A DNA stretch of 61,489 nucleotides from a virus. The notes under the pieces are model-generated. The model worked only from the letters and a program-made list of their open reading frames with translations, ran no database searches and had not been told where the DNA came from. Shown here piece after piece: positions 44,881 through 53,811 of the stretch; positions within the stretch are counted from its first letter, which is position 1, and the number at the start of each line of letters is the position of its first letter. The stretch covers positions 1-61,489 of IMG/VR virus record IMGVR_UViG_3300027687_000008; one strand, 5' to 3'. Both the position numbers and the translations under genes were made by a program.

Positions 44881-45326
44881 TTTTTATCCTGTTCTAAATA
44901 ATCAATTAGACTAAAAACTGTTTCAAATTTAGTTTGATTGGTTTTGCTTTGTAGTGTATTACGTAATCCCATATGTAATGGTTTGGGCCATCTTCCAAAA
45001 CTAACCCATGCATATCCGTCATGTTCTTCGTTTAACGTTGGAAGGAATTCGTCTTTTAGTATGCACAGATATGTATGAAAACTAAATTTTTCATCTGTAC
45101 TAATAAAAGTTTCTAATGGAATAGTTTTGATTATGTCCGGTAACTCACCGACTTCTTCGTGTATTTCTCTTTGTAGTGCAGGCCACGGAGCTTCGTCCTT
45201 GCCGTTAGTACCGCCTACTAATCCCCATACATGTTTTTGTTTACTTTGTGTGCGATGTAATAATAAAAACCGTTGTGTTTTAAGTGAATAAAACAAGGCA
45301 CCACTGCATATAATTTCTTGACTCAT
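44877..45326 (-). CDS. Nudix hydrolase
   Basis: 149 residues from the ATG at 45326; an upstream in-frame ATG at 45425 would overlap gp15 by 86 nt and adds an unrelated leader. A full Nudix box is present: G39-x5-E45-x7-R53-E54-I55-x-E57-E58-x-G60. The family cleaves nucleoside diphosphates linked to another group (nucleotide sugars, NADH, dinucleotides, mutagenic dNTPs). WGLVGG before the box is usual for the family. Between gp15 and the halogenases, overlapping the latter by 4 nt. It might act on a nucleotide sugar such as ADP-heptose or serve in nucleotide clean-up; undecided. Confidence 0.85.
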   Translation of the reverse strand: MSQEIICSGALFYSLKTQRFLLLHRTQSKQKHVWGLVGGTNGKDEAPWPALQREIHEEVGELPDIIKTIPLETFISTDEKFSFHTYLCILKDEFLPTLNEEHDGYAWVSFGRWPKPLHMGLRNTLQSKTNQTKFETVFSLIDYLEQDKK

Positions 45327-45339
45327 ACAAGTACTTATT

Positions 45340-46845
45340 TTAGAGTGACAGGCGCCAGGTGCCTTTTCGGTATTCGCCTTCGAATGAAAGTATCCATTCT
45401 GTACCAGTCCATCTGTACTGTACACCAGTATTTAGGTTGGTTATGTACTTTGTTTCAGTTCCGGAGTCTGTACTAGCATCAAATACAACGGTCCATTTGG
45501 TTCCATCCCATTCAACAATATCATTTTCACCAGCAACAAAGTCTGATCCGTCTGCATTTTTCCATGCATCTGGACCATCATATGGATCTTTAGAACTACC
45601 ATCACTTGGATCCTGACCAAAATCCATAAGTCCGCCGACATTAGCACTTGTGTTTATAGCACCTAGTAGTAATAATCTTAGTCCTGCCGCTTTAGCAGTA
45701 GTAGGATTATATGTTCTTGGATTAATAATAAAGTCAATTGACCCTGTATTATTTCTACCTGCTGGAGACGATAGCGTTGTATTAGTTGGAATTGTGTCTT
45801 CGTCCCAATCAATTATTAATTGACTTTCGTCTAATGTATTAATAGTTACTGATCCGTTAACGCTTATACTCGTGTCTTCACCTGCTAGTATTTTACGTTG
45901 TAATTGTAACTGTGTAAGACCTGCTCTGTATTGGCCAGGTAATGCTTCAATTAACCTAGTCCAGGTTACTGTACCTGTTTTCCCTCGGTCAATTAATTGT
46001 GCAATATTATTCATAACAATCATGTCGTAGTCTTTGTAAGTAGTAGTACTAACTGAAACATTTAAAGAATCTCGTTGAATACGATCAGTTTGTTTATCCA
46101 TTGCCGCTCTTTCTGCTGGACTATCGGAGTATGCTTTTAGTTCAGGTGTACTAATTCCTAAAGCAACATTACCATTTGATTCGTCAAATATACTCATTAT
46201 AACATTTGTTATAATTCCTAACTTTTTAACCTTAGCAGGCATGTTAATATATATTGGTGTTGTAAAACTAAGTTGTGCAACATCAATTTCGCTTTCTGTT
46301 CCAATAGGAATTGATCTTGAACTAAAACTCATACTTGTCAATTCTACACTAGTTAAACTACTCCAATCAACATAGTTGTCAGTAGTTTGTATTTCTAGAC
46401 TAGGATTAAACAACATTAATAGTTGTTCCATAATTTGTAATTTTTGATCCGTGTTAGTTGACCAAATATCTACGTTAACATTTAATGTATATGGACTAGG
46501 CATAATACGTTCTACTGTATAGTTCTTGCCTTGTGTGTTTAAATATTCGTTACCAGTATCGTCGTATGCTCTTTCTCTGATATGTACTTTGTTAGTATAT
46601 GAACTATCTGAAGTACGAGACCTATCTTGCTCTAATCCTGTAATGTAGACTGCCATACGTGGAGCACTAGGTACTTTGTTTTCTGAATTATCTCTTAGAA
46701 TATGCCCAACTTGACGTGTGATATCTCCGTACATAACAGGCACACGTACTATTTTGTTGTCACCGTCTTTATATGAGAAGTTGCTAAACAGTCTTACTAA
46801 CTGAGTAAGGTATCTTCTTATTTGTCCATCATAAAAATGTTGCAT
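45340..46845 (-). CDS. gp15: Tail completion and sheath stabiliser protein gp15-like, extended
   Basis: 501 residues against 272 in T4. The N-terminal ~250 residues match gp15: FYDGQIRRYLTQLVRLFSNF, then IVRVPVMYGD, SPYTLNVNVDIWS and DQKLQIMEQLLMLFNP. gp15 caps the tail tube and sheath and joins the tail to the neck. The extra C-terminal ~230 residues (LIDRGKTGTVTWTRLIEALP, DIVEWDGTKWTVVFDAS, QYRWTGTEWILSFEG) hold two Trp-rich hairpins and are absent from T4, though longer gp15 forms are known in marine relatives. Shares one base with gp14. The next gene down is the Nudix hydrolase. Confidence 0.85.
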   Translation of the reverse strand: MQHFYDGQIRRYLTQLVRLFSNFSYKDGDNKIVRVPVMYGDITRQVGHILRDNSENKVPSAPRMAVYITGLEQDRSRTSDSSYTNKVHIRERAYDDTGNEYLNTQGKNYTVERIMPSPYTLNVNVDIWSTNTDQKLQIMEQLLMLFNPSLEIQTTDNYVDWSSLTSVELTSMSFSSRSIPIGTESEIDVAQLSFTTPIYINMPAKVKKLGIITNVIMSIFDESNGNVALGISTPELKAYSDSPAERAAMDKQTDRIQRDSLNVSVSTTTYKDYDMIVMNNIAQLIDRGKTGTVTWTRLIEALPGQYRAGLTQLQLQRKILAGEDTSISVNGSVTINTLDESQLIIDWDEDTIPTNTTLSSPAGRNNTGSIDFIINPRTYNPTTAKAAGLRLLLLGAINTSANVGGLMDFGQDPSDGSSKDPYDGPDAWKNADGSDFVAGENDIVEWDGTKWTVVFDASTDSGTETKYITNLNTGVQYRWTGTEWILSFEGEYRKGTWRLSL

Positions 46846-48002
46846 TAATTATCTGCCTTAGGTCTAAGTGCTTTGCCTAATCCCTGTCTTTCTACTACAG
46901 TGTCGCCTGCAATAGTTGATGCATTAGTATTATTAACAAAGCCACTTCTTTGTGTCTGTTTAGTATCAGTATTAGTCATTGTCATACGTACATTATCTTC
47001 CATCTTAACCCATCTTCTTCCGTCGTATCTAAATAATCTATTTGGTAACATATCAATTCTTAAGAAATAATCTCCCTCAACTTGACTAAGTGGGAAACTA
47101 ATACCGCTTCCAAACGCTTCTCCATTAGGTGCTAATCCATCACCAATAATATAACCAGTATAGCCCTCACGCTCTGGTGTTTGGTTAACTCTATCTGCTA
47201 ATTCATTTTGTGTACTTGCATCAAGTTCACTACTATCTGTTGTAACTAATTCAGGCTCACCGTTATCGTCTACTTGTAATGTATACAAATGACTAGTATC
47301 ATAACCTGCTTTAGGAGCATCTGCTTCTGCTTGTGAAATAATAGCATCATTAACTTGCATTTCTCGCTCATATGTACTAAGAACATTACGTAATGTTTGT
47401 GAGCTTCCTTCTTCTGCTGGTAAATCAAGTATCTCTTTAAACTCTTGACTATCAAGAATCTGTTTCATTTTTACACGATATAAATGTGGATACCAAGTTG
47501 GTGAAAATCCTTCGCTTGCTCTGTTAACATCTTCTACTACATAGAAGCGTTTAAGAGCTACACTAAAATCATTAAGTGCATTTTCATCTTTTAAATGAGG
47601 TAATTCAATTACATCACCGGACATAATTTTACGCCCTAGTGTTTTTACACTGTAATTAATTGGTATTGTCATAAAGATGATATCATTTTGTAAGAATAAA
47701 CCAAATTGGCTCATATCAAAATCTACATCTGAAACACTATAAATGCCACGCATTGTATAAATGTCAGGATCGTATTTACGATCTCTGTTTTCCATAAACA
47801 GCATGTCTTGTATATTGGTTTCTTTGACAGCATTATACTGCGGCTGATCAGCCGTAGCAGTTGCATCATCTGGGTTCTTAGGTCCTAAGTACTTGTGTAC
47901 AAAGACGTCGGTACCTCCAACGGTAAACATCTCTGTTATAGTCTTATCTAAGAACGAATAATCTTTCCCTCTTTCGGGTTTGTATAAACTAAGTCTCGGC
48001 AT
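46845..48002 (-). CDS. gp14: Neck protein gp14
   Basis: 385 residues from the ATG at 48002 (start MPRLSLYKPERGKDY). An in-frame ATG at 48053 exists, but the late promoter box at 48011-48018 lies inside that longer form, and the MPRLSLY start agrees with gp14 of cyanophages as I recall them. Conserved patches: TVGGTDVFVHKYLGP, NIQDMLFMENRDRKYDPD, FGLFLQNDIIFMTI, DVIELPHL. gp14 with gp13 forms the neck that joins the filled head to the tail. It heads the minus operon that carries gp15 and the halogenase and heptose genes. Confidence 0.85.
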   Translation of the reverse strand: MPRLSLYKPERGKDYSFLDKTITEMFTVGGTDVFVHKYLGPKNPDDATATADQPQYNAVKETNIQDMLFMENRDRKYDPDIYTMRGIYSVSDVDFDMSQFGLFLQNDIIFMTIPINYSVKTLGRKIMSGDVIELPHLKDENALNDFSVALKRFYVVEDVNRASEGFSPTWYPHLYRVKMKQILDSQEFKEILDLPAEEGSSQTLRNVLSTYEREMQVNDAIISQAEADAPKAGYDTSHLYTLQVDDNGEPELVTTDSSELDASTQNELADRVNQTPEREGYTGYIIGDGLAPNGEAFGSGISFPLSQVEGDYFLRIDMLPNRLFRYDGRRWVKMEDNVRMTMTNTDTKQTQRSGFVNNTNASTIAGDTVVERQGLGKALRPKADN

Positions 48003-48010
48003 AACAATAG

Positions 48011-48018
48011 TATTTATC
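48011..48018 (-). promoter_or_regulatory. T4-type late promoter box GATAAATA (minus strand, gp14 operon)
   Basis: Reads GATAAATA on the minus strand and ends only 8 nt before the gp14 ATG, with no ribosome-binding site between, so the message would be nearly leaderless. It is back to back with the plus-strand box at 48025. Confidence 0.7.
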
Positions 48019-48024
48019 GTAACG

Positions 48025-48032
48025 CATAAATA
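48025..48032 (+). promoter_or_regulatory. T4-type late promoter box CATAAATA (gp13)
   Basis: 19 nt before the gp13 ATG, with CGGAGAAG between. Six nt from the divergent box of gp14. Confidence 0.7.
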
Positions 48033-48051
48033 CAATGTACGGAGAAGATAC

Positions 48052-48813
48052 ATGTCAACAAATATTAATACAAAAAAGCAAGAAGTTTACAAATACGTAG
48101 AACTTAGTCTTGGTGGCGGAATGATCGATATTGAACTCGATCCAGAACACTATGAAAGTGCTCTTAATACAGCATTAACTAGGTTTAGACAGCGTAGTGA
48201 AAACGCTGTTGAAGAATCGTACATCTTTTTGCCTACAGTAATTGATCAAAATGATTACGTATTACCAAACGAAATAATGGAAGTTAAAAAGATTTATAGA
48301 CGTTCAATTGGTTCACGCACAGGTGGCGGCGATGGCGGTACATTATTTGAACCATTTAACATGGCATACACAAATACCTATCTTTTAGCAAGTAGTAATA
48401 TGGGCGGACTTGCAACTTATAATGCATTTGCAGGATATCAAGAATTAGTAGGACGTATGTTTGGATCATTCATTGAATTTAAATGGAACAGATCAAATAA
48501 AAAACTTACAATCTTACAACGTGCTCGTGCAGAAGAAGAATTATTACTAGAGTGTTACAATTACAGACCAGACTTTGAATTATTAGATGACTATATGGCT
48601 GTACAATGGATCAAAGATTACACACTTGCAAAGTGTAAGTACATGCTAGGAGAAGCACGTAGTAAATTTGCTACTATTTCAGGCCCACAAGGTGGTAGCT
48701 CACTTAATGGTGATGCACTAAAAGCTGAAGCACAATCCGAAATGGAAAAACTTGATTCAGAAGTATCACTAGCAATGGCTGGCGGCGTTGGCTACGGCTT
48801 CACAATTGGCTAA
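48052..48813 (+). CDS. gp13: Neck protein gp13
   Basis: 253 residues from the ATG at 48052, set by CGGAGAAG upstream; the frame is open further up to 47980 but that part overlaps gp14 and its promoter. Conserved features of gp13: KKQEVYKYVELSLGGGMIDIELDPEHYE, ALTRFRQRSENA, DYVLPNEIMEVKKIYRR, and YNYRPDFELLDDYMAVQWIKDYTLAKCKYMLGEARSKF. It works with gp14 to stabilise the packaged head and to join the tail. Divergent from gp14, unlike in T4, where 13, 14 and 15 are collinear. Confidence 0.88.
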   Translation: MSTNINTKKQEVYKYVELSLGGGMIDIELDPEHYESALNTALTRFRQRSENAVEESYIFLPTVIDQNDYVLPNEIMEVKKIYRRSIGSRTGGGDGGTLFEPFNMAYTNTYLLASSNMGGLATYNAFAGYQELVGRMFGSFIEFKWNRSNKKLTILQRARAEEELLLECYNYRPDFELLDDYMAVQWIKDYTLAKCKYMLGEARSKFATISGPQGGSSLNGDALKAEAQSEMEKLDSEVSLAMAGGVGYGFTIG

Positions 48814-48821
48814 AATAACAC

Positions 48822-48850
48822 TTGACATCCGATAAATTATAACGTATAAT
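48822..48850 (+). promoter_or_regulatory. Perfect sigma70 consensus promoter (TTGACA-17-TATAAT)
   Basis: TTGACA at 48822-48827, 17-nt spacer, TATAAT at 48845-48850, 23 nt before the ATG of the dNMP kinase. Suggests early transcription by host RNA polymerase of this gene within an otherwise late region. Confidence 0.85.
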
Positions 48851-48873
48851 ATATTATAAATTAAGGATTCATT

Positions 48874-49509
48874 ATGATTATTGGAATTTGTGGACTCATC
48901 AGTTGTGGTAAAGGTACAGTAGCAGACATTCTAGTCGACGAACACAACTTTAAAAAAATTAGTTTTGCAGATAAACTTAAAGATGCAGTATCTTTAATGT
49001 TTGATTGGCCACGTGATATGCTTGAAGGTGAAACCCCAGACAGTCGTTACTGGCGAGAACAAGAAGATAAATTTTGGACAGAAGAAACAGGACGTAGTGT
49101 AACTCCAAGATTAGTACTGCAAGAATTTGGTACTGATTGTATGCGTAATGGGTTCTATGACGGTATTTGGGTAAGTTTTGTAAAAAAGACTATTGTTGAT
49201 AATCCTAATACAAATTTTGTTATTCCTGATGTACGTTTTGAAAATGAAGTAGAAGTTATTAAAGGTATGGGTGGTAAAGTTTGGTGTGTTAAACGTGGGC
49301 CTGATCCTGTATGGTTTAGACAGTACCAAGACTTAGGCATTGAACCAACTGACATACACCCTAGCGAATGGCGCTGGGCAAAAGCATCATTTGAACACAA
49401 TATTTACAATGAAGGAACTATTGAAGATCTTAAAAGTCAGGTAAAAGGTCGCCTTGTTTCCACTTTGCGCCTTGCTTCTGCATCACCCGCTGACAGTTTG
49501 CACAGATAG
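48874..49509 (+). CDS. gp1: Deoxynucleoside monophosphate kinase gp1
   Basis: 211 residues (T4 gp1: 241). P-loop G7-x4-G12-K13-G14-T15, followed by the FADKLKDAVSLMFDWPRDMLEG region, TPRLVLQEFGTD and VIPDVRFENEVE, as in T4-type dNMP kinases, which turn dTMP, dGMP and hydroxymethyl- or normal dCMP-type substrates into diphosphates for phage DNA synthesis. The last ~26 residues are encoded in the stretch that overlaps the convergent HNH gene (49430-49509) and do not look like a conserved part, so the C-terminus was probably remodelled by that gene. Own sigma70 promoter; AAGGA ribosome-binding site. Confidence 0.9.
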   Translation: MIIGICGLISCGKGTVADILVDEHNFKKISFADKLKDAVSLMFDWPRDMLEGETPDSRYWREQEDKFWTEETGRSVTPRLVLQEFGTDCMRNGFYDGIWVSFVKKTIVDNPNTNFVIPDVRFENEVEVIKGMGGKVWCVKRGPDPVWFRQYQDLGIEPTDIHPSEWRWAKASFEHNIYNEGTIEDLKSQVKGRLVSTLRLASASPADSLHR

Positions 49510-49768
49510 TTTTTAAATTACTCCGCAAAGTATTATTAAGATCACCATCAATATGATAAACATTAAACTGTTCTTTATGTTTACTATGATAGCTACATTT
49601 TTCACAAGTATCTAACTGTCTATAACCAGCACGATGCCATTTAGGTATACCCCACATCTTTCTACCATGATGTAAACAAGTATCACACTGCTTACGATAA
49701 AACGTTTTACCGTTCTTTTTATAGTTTACAGCCGCAGGTCTATATCCGCATTCGCATAAAGGTCTCAT
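49430..49768 (-). CDS. HNH homing-type endonuclease with zinc-finger pairs
   Basis: 112 residues. Zinc pairs C5/C7 with C28/C31 and C55/C58 with C89/C92 enclose an HNH core: FNVYHIDGDLNN (H72, D74, N78) and NLKTICANC. Small HNH proteins of this type are free-standing homing endonucleases in T4-like phages. It is convergent with gp1 and overlaps it by 80 nt at the 3' ends. Upstream on the minus strand GGTGAGG and a TAAATA-like stretch lie just before the ATG. Inserted between gp1 and gp18, as homing genes often are beside conserved genes. Confidence 0.8.
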   Translation of the reverse strand: MRPLCECGYRPAAVNYKKNGKTFYRKQCDTCLHHGRKMWGIPKWHRAGYRQLDTCEKCSYHSKHKEQFNVYHIDGDLNNTLRSNLKTICANCQRVMQKQGAKWKQGDLLPDF

Positions 49769-49835
49769 ATTGTATTTACCTCACCTTTGTGGTACCTTTT
49801 TATAGGGGTTTTGCTATATGTTTTTGAAGAAATCA

Positions 49836-49843
49836 TATAAATA
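49836..49843 (+). promoter_or_regulatory. T4 late promoter box TATAAATA (gp18)
   Basis: Exact T4 late consensus, 32 nt before the sheath ATG, with CAGGAG between. The best late box in the window, in front of the most highly expressed tail gene. Confidence 0.85.
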
Positions 49844-49875
49844 CTTTTAACAGTTGTTATAACAGGAGAACTTAA

Positions 49876-52800
49876 ATGGCTTTAATATCACCAGGTGTAC
49901 AAGTTAGCGTAATTGACGAGAGTTTTTACACACCAGCAGAACCAGGTACTACTCCAATGCTTTTTGTTGTTTCAAAACAAGACAAACAAAACGCGGCAGG
50001 AACAGGTACAGCAAGAGGTACAATAAAGGCAAACGCCGGAGTACCATTTTTAATTACATCACAAAGAGATTTATCAGACACGTTCGGAGATCCATACTTC
50101 CAAACAGATGCTAGTAACAATCCAGTAAATGGCGGCGAACTAAACGAATACGGTTTACAAGCGGCATATTCATACTTGGGTGTTAGTAACAGAGCATTTG
50201 TTGTAAGAGCAGATGTTGATCTAGACGAATTGAGTCCAAGTGCAAGTGCTCCAGCGGCAAATCCAGCAAATGGAACATACTGGTTTGACACAGCATTAAC
50301 CAAATACGGAATATTTGAATGGAACGGCAATATCGTAACTGTTACTGGTGGACAGTCATTTACAAATAAAACTCCAATTGTTATTACAAATAAAGTAAAC
50401 CTAGTTGGAGCTGTAAACACAGGTGCTCCTAAAGGTGCAGTAGGCGCAGTAGGCGACTATGCAGTAGTTACAACTACTACTACTAATAAAGTATACTACA
50501 AAAATTCATCAGGTGCATGGGTTAAAGTAGGAACAGCTGATTGGGTCAAAAGTTGGCCAACTGTAACAGGTACAGCAACAGGTACTCATACACTAGGACA
50601 AACTATTGTAATCAACGGAACAACTTTAGCGGCAACTGGAACAACAATTACACAGTATGCGGCTGATATTACAGGCGGCGGTATTACAGGTGTAAGTGCA
50701 AGTGTTGTAGACGGAAAATTACACATCTTTGGTGACGGTTCAAATACAACTGACGGTTCAACAGATGATGACGGTGCGATTGCTATTTCAGCAGGTGCTT
50801 CAGGTACACTACTAGCAGACTTAGGTCTAACAGCAGGAACTTACTATTCACCAGCATACGAAATTGCTCCACATACAGCAGTTCCAGGATTTAAAACAGC
50901 TGATACAAAAACAAGACCTACAGGAAGTGTTTGGTTTAAAACAACTGACGCTAATTTAGGTGTACAAATGAAAGTTAAAGCATTCAATAGTACTACTAAG
51001 TTGTGGGAAGACAAACCAGCTCCTGTTTATAAGACACACCAAGCGGCTATCTTTAATTTAGATAAAACTACTGGTGGACTTGGACTTTCATTAGGTCAAT
51101 TATATGTACAAGCACATACTACTGAAGCAGAAAACGAAGAGTTTGACTTTACAATTTTTGCAAGAAATAGTTCAACAGCAACTTCAATTACATCAAGTGC
51201 AGTAGCTACACAGTTAAGCAGTCAGTCATATGGATTTACAATGTCAGAAAGCATTGTTGCACAAGCGGCTATGTCAACTGGTAAAGCATTAACTATTACA
51301 GCAACAGGCGCGGCAAGTGACGCAGACTTAATTGCAGATGCAATTAACGCGGCAGGCTTTGTTAATATTGTTGCAAGTGTAGATGCAAGTAACAGAGTTA
51401 TTGTCCAGCACAACGATGGCGGAGAAATCCACATTAAAGATACAAACGGTGCATTAGGATTAATTGGCTTTGCGGCATTTAATTATACCACAAAAGCAGG
51501 TACAGCAAACTTATATGCGGCACCAACAGGTGATAGTGTGTACGACTTCCATGCTTCAAACTGGAAGATCTTAACACAAACTGCAAGTGCAAACGCTCCA
51601 ACAGCATTAACAACTGATGGTGCATTATGGTACAACAGTATTGTTGACGAAGTTGATATTATGGTACACAATGGTACTACATGGAAAGGTTACCAAAACG
51701 TTTACGCTTCAGCTGATCCATTAGGGCCAATTGTTAGTGCTACAGAACCAACTACACAACAAGACGGTTCATCTGCATTAGTAACAGGTGACATTTGGGT
51801 ATCAACAGCAGACTTAGAAAACTATCCACAAGTACACAAATATAACGCAGATCTTCAAAAATGGTTAGCATTAGACGAAGGTGATCAAACTTCAGAAGAT
51901 GGTATTTTGTTTTCAGATGCACGTTATGGTACAAGTGGCGGAACAGCTACACTAGCACCAAGCGGAACTATTGCAGAACTGTTAGTTAGTGATCATTTAG
52001 ACACCGACGCACCAGATCCTGCACTATATCCAAAAGGTATGTTGCTTTGGAACTTACGTAGAAGCGGATTTAACGTTAAGAAATTTGTACGTAACAAAGT
52101 AGATGTAACTGCTAAAAATATTAGAATGGGCGATGTGAGTATGGCTACTTACTATCCACATAGATGGGTAACTGAGTCAGCTAACCAAGTTGATGGCGCA
52201 GGTAGCTTTGGACGTAAAGCACAGCGTAAGGTCATTATCCAAGCGTTGCAAGCAATGGTTAATAGTAATCAAGACATTAGAGATGATGAGTCAAGATTAT
52301 TTAACGTAATGGCGGCTCCAGGATATTCAGAACTAATTAATGAAATGGTTGCACTAAACAATGATAGAGGCCTAACAGCATTTATCGTAGGTGACAGTCC
52401 GTTTAGATTAAAAAGCGATGGCACTACACTTAACAACTGGGGTGCAAATACTGCATTAGCTGTTGAAGATAATGATAACGGTGCTGTTACTAGAGACGAA
52501 TATTTAGGTATGTTCTACCCGAGCTTGTTTACAAGTGATAACGCAGGTAACAACGTTGTTGTTCCACCAAGTCACGGTATCCTAAGAACACTAGCATTAA
52601 GCGATCAAGTATCGTTTCCATGGTTTGCTCCAGCAGGAACAAGACGTGGTGGAATTACAAATGCAAGTGCCGCAGGTTACATTGATGCAGAAGGCGAATT
52701 TAAGTCAATTGCATTAAACGAAGGACAGCGTGATACACTTTATGCTAATAACATTAACCCAATTACATTCTTAACAGGAGCAGGACTTGTTAACTTTGGT

Positions 52801-53151
52801 CAAAAGACTAGAGCAAAGAACGCAAGTGCATTAGATAGAATCAACGTAGCAAGACTAGTAATTTACTTGAGATCACAACTTAAGAAACTTGCTAAACCTT
52901 ACATCTTTGAGCCAAATGATAAAATCACACGTGATGAGATCAAGGCACAAGCAGATAGCTTAATGCTAGAGCTAGTATCACAAAGAGCGTTATATGACTT
53001 CCTAGTTGTATGTGATGAGTCTAACAATACTCCAAGTAGAATTGATAGAAACGAGCTGTATTTGGATATTGCTATTGAACCAGTTAAAGCAGTTGAGTTT
53101 ATATACATTCCACTGAGATTGAAAAACACTGGTGAAATTAGTGGACTATAA
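49876..53151 (+). CDS. gp18: Tail sheath protein gp18, enlarged
   Basis: 1091 residues against 659 in T4. The N-terminus (LISPGVQVSVIDESFYTPAEPGTTPMLFV, then DLSDTFGDPYFQTDA and GLQAAYSYLGVSNRAFVVRAD) and the C-terminal ~450 residues (PALYPKGMLLWNLRRSGFNVKKFV, WFAPAGTRRGGI, RINVARLVIYLRSQLKKLAKPYIFEPND, AVEFIYIPLRL) are sheath core. Residues ~140-650 are an inserted, Thr/Ala-rich, beta-type region with two DG..DDDG-like turns, which would lie on the outer surface of the sheath. The sheath contracts to drive the tube through the cell envelope. Under a consensus late box; gp19 follows. Confidence 0.92.
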   Translation: MALISPGVQVSVIDESFYTPAEPGTTPMLFVVSKQDKQNAAGTGTARGTIKANAGVPFLITSQRDLSDTFGDPYFQTDASNNPVNGGELNEYGLQAAYSYLGVSNRAFVVRADVDLDELSPSASAPAANPANGTYWFDTALTKYGIFEWNGNIVTVTGGQSFTNKTPIVITNKVNLVGAVNTGAPKGAVGAVGDYAVVTTTTTNKVYYKNSSGAWVKVGTADWVKSWPTVTGTATGTHTLGQTIVINGTTLAATGTTITQYAADITGGGITGVSASVVDGKLHIFGDGSNTTDGSTDDDGAIAISAGASGTLLADLGLTAGTYYSPAYEIAPHTAVPGFKTADTKTRPTGSVWFKTTDANLGVQMKVKAFNSTTKLWEDKPAPVYKTHQAAIFNLDKTTGGLGLSLGQLYVQAHTTEAENEEFDFTIFARNSSTATSITSSAVATQLSSQSYGFTMSESIVAQAAMSTGKALTITATGAASDADLIADAINAAGFVNIVASVDASNRVIVQHNDGGEIHIKDTNGALGLIGFAAFNYTTKAGTANLYAAPTGDSVYDFHASNWKILTQTASANAPTALTTDGALWYNSIVDEVDIMVHNGTTWKGYQNVYASADPLGPIVSATEPTTQQDGSSALVTGDIWVSTADLENYPQVHKYNADLQKWLALDEGDQTSEDGILFSDARYGTSGGTATLAPSGTIAELLVSDHLDTDAPDPALYPKGMLLWNLRRSGFNVKKFVRNKVDVTAKNIRMGDVSMATYYPHRWVTESANQVDGAGSFGRKAQRKVIIQALQAMVNSNQDIRDDESRLFNVMAAPGYSELINEMVALNNDRGLTAFIVGDSPFRLKSDGTTLNNWGANTALAVEDNDNGAVTRDEYLGMFYPSLFTSDNAGNNVVVPPSHGILRTLALSDQVSFPWFAPAGTRRGGITNASAAGYIDAEGEFKSIALNEGQRDTLYANNINPITFLTGAGLVNFGQKTRAKNASALDRINVARLVIYLRSQLKKLAKPYIFEPNDKITRDEIKAQADSLMLELVSQRALYDFLVVCDESNNTPSRIDRNELYLDIAIEPVKAVEFIYIPLRLKNTGEISGL

Positions 53152-53154
53152 TCA

Positions 53155-53162
53155 GATAAATA
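53155..53162 (+). promoter_or_regulatory. T4-type late promoter box GATAAATA (gp19)
   Basis: 19 nt before the ATG of the tube gene, with AGGAGC between. Confidence 0.7.
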
Positions 53163-53181
53163 AAAGTAACAGGAGCATATA

Positions 53182-53811
53182 ATGGCAATTTCAACACTTT
53201 CAAAATTAACAGTACCACTAGATAGTAACGCAAGTGCATCTAATCAAGGTTTGTTAATGCCCAAACTACAGTATCGCTTTAGAGTGAGCTTAGAGAACTT
53301 TGGTGTATCGAGTCCGTCAACAGAGCTAACAAAACAAGTTATGGACGTAACAAGACCTAACGTTAGTTTTGATCAAATGACGGTTGATATTTACAACTCC
53401 AGAGTTTATCTAGCTGGTAAGCATACTTGGGAACCAATTACAATTAACTTGCGTGAAGATGTTAGCAACAACGTACAGAAAATGGTTGGTGAACAACTTC
53501 AGAAACAGTTTGATTTCTTTGAACAGTCAAGTGCGGCAAGTGGTGCAGACTACAAGTTTGTTACTAGAATTGAAATACTTGACGGTGGTAACGGAGCGAA
53601 TGCGGCAAGCGTATTAGAAACATTTGAACTATACGGTTGTTACTTAGAAAGTACTAACTACAATACACTAAACTATGCAACTTCAGAAGTTGTAACAATA
53701 GCGTTAACAGTTAGATACGACAATGCAATCCAATCACCACAAGGTACTGGTATTGGTACAGCAGTAGGTAGAACTATTAATACTGCTATTACCGGTGGCG
53801 GCGCAATCTAA
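53182..53811 (+). CDS. gp19: Tail tube protein gp19
   Basis: 209 residues (T4 163). Typical tube features: LMPKLQYRFRVSLENFG, LTKQVMDVTRPNVSFDQMTVDIYNSRVYLAGKHTWEPITINLRED, and YLESTNYNTLNYATSEVVTIALTVRYDNA. The protein stacks in hexameric rings to form the inner tube inside the sheath. A Gly-rich tail (GTGIGTAVGRTINTAITGGG) extends it. Own late promoter and followed by a terminator, which fits a strongly expressed single gene. Confidence 0.92.
   Translation: MAISTLSKLTVPLDSNASASNQGLLMPKLQYRFRVSLENFGVSSPSTELTKQVMDVTRPNVSFDQMTVDIYNSRVYLAGKHTWEPITINLREDVSNNVQKMVGEQLQKQFDFFEQSSAASGADYKFVTRIEILDGGNGANAASVLETFELYGCYLESTNYNTLNYATSEVVTIALTVRYDNAIQSPQGTGIGTAVGRTINTAITGGGAI

Noticed and set aside
47980-48051. 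Longer form of gp13 starting at 47980
   Set aside because: It would overlap gp14 and read through both late promoter boxes; the ATG at 48052 has a good ribosome-binding site.
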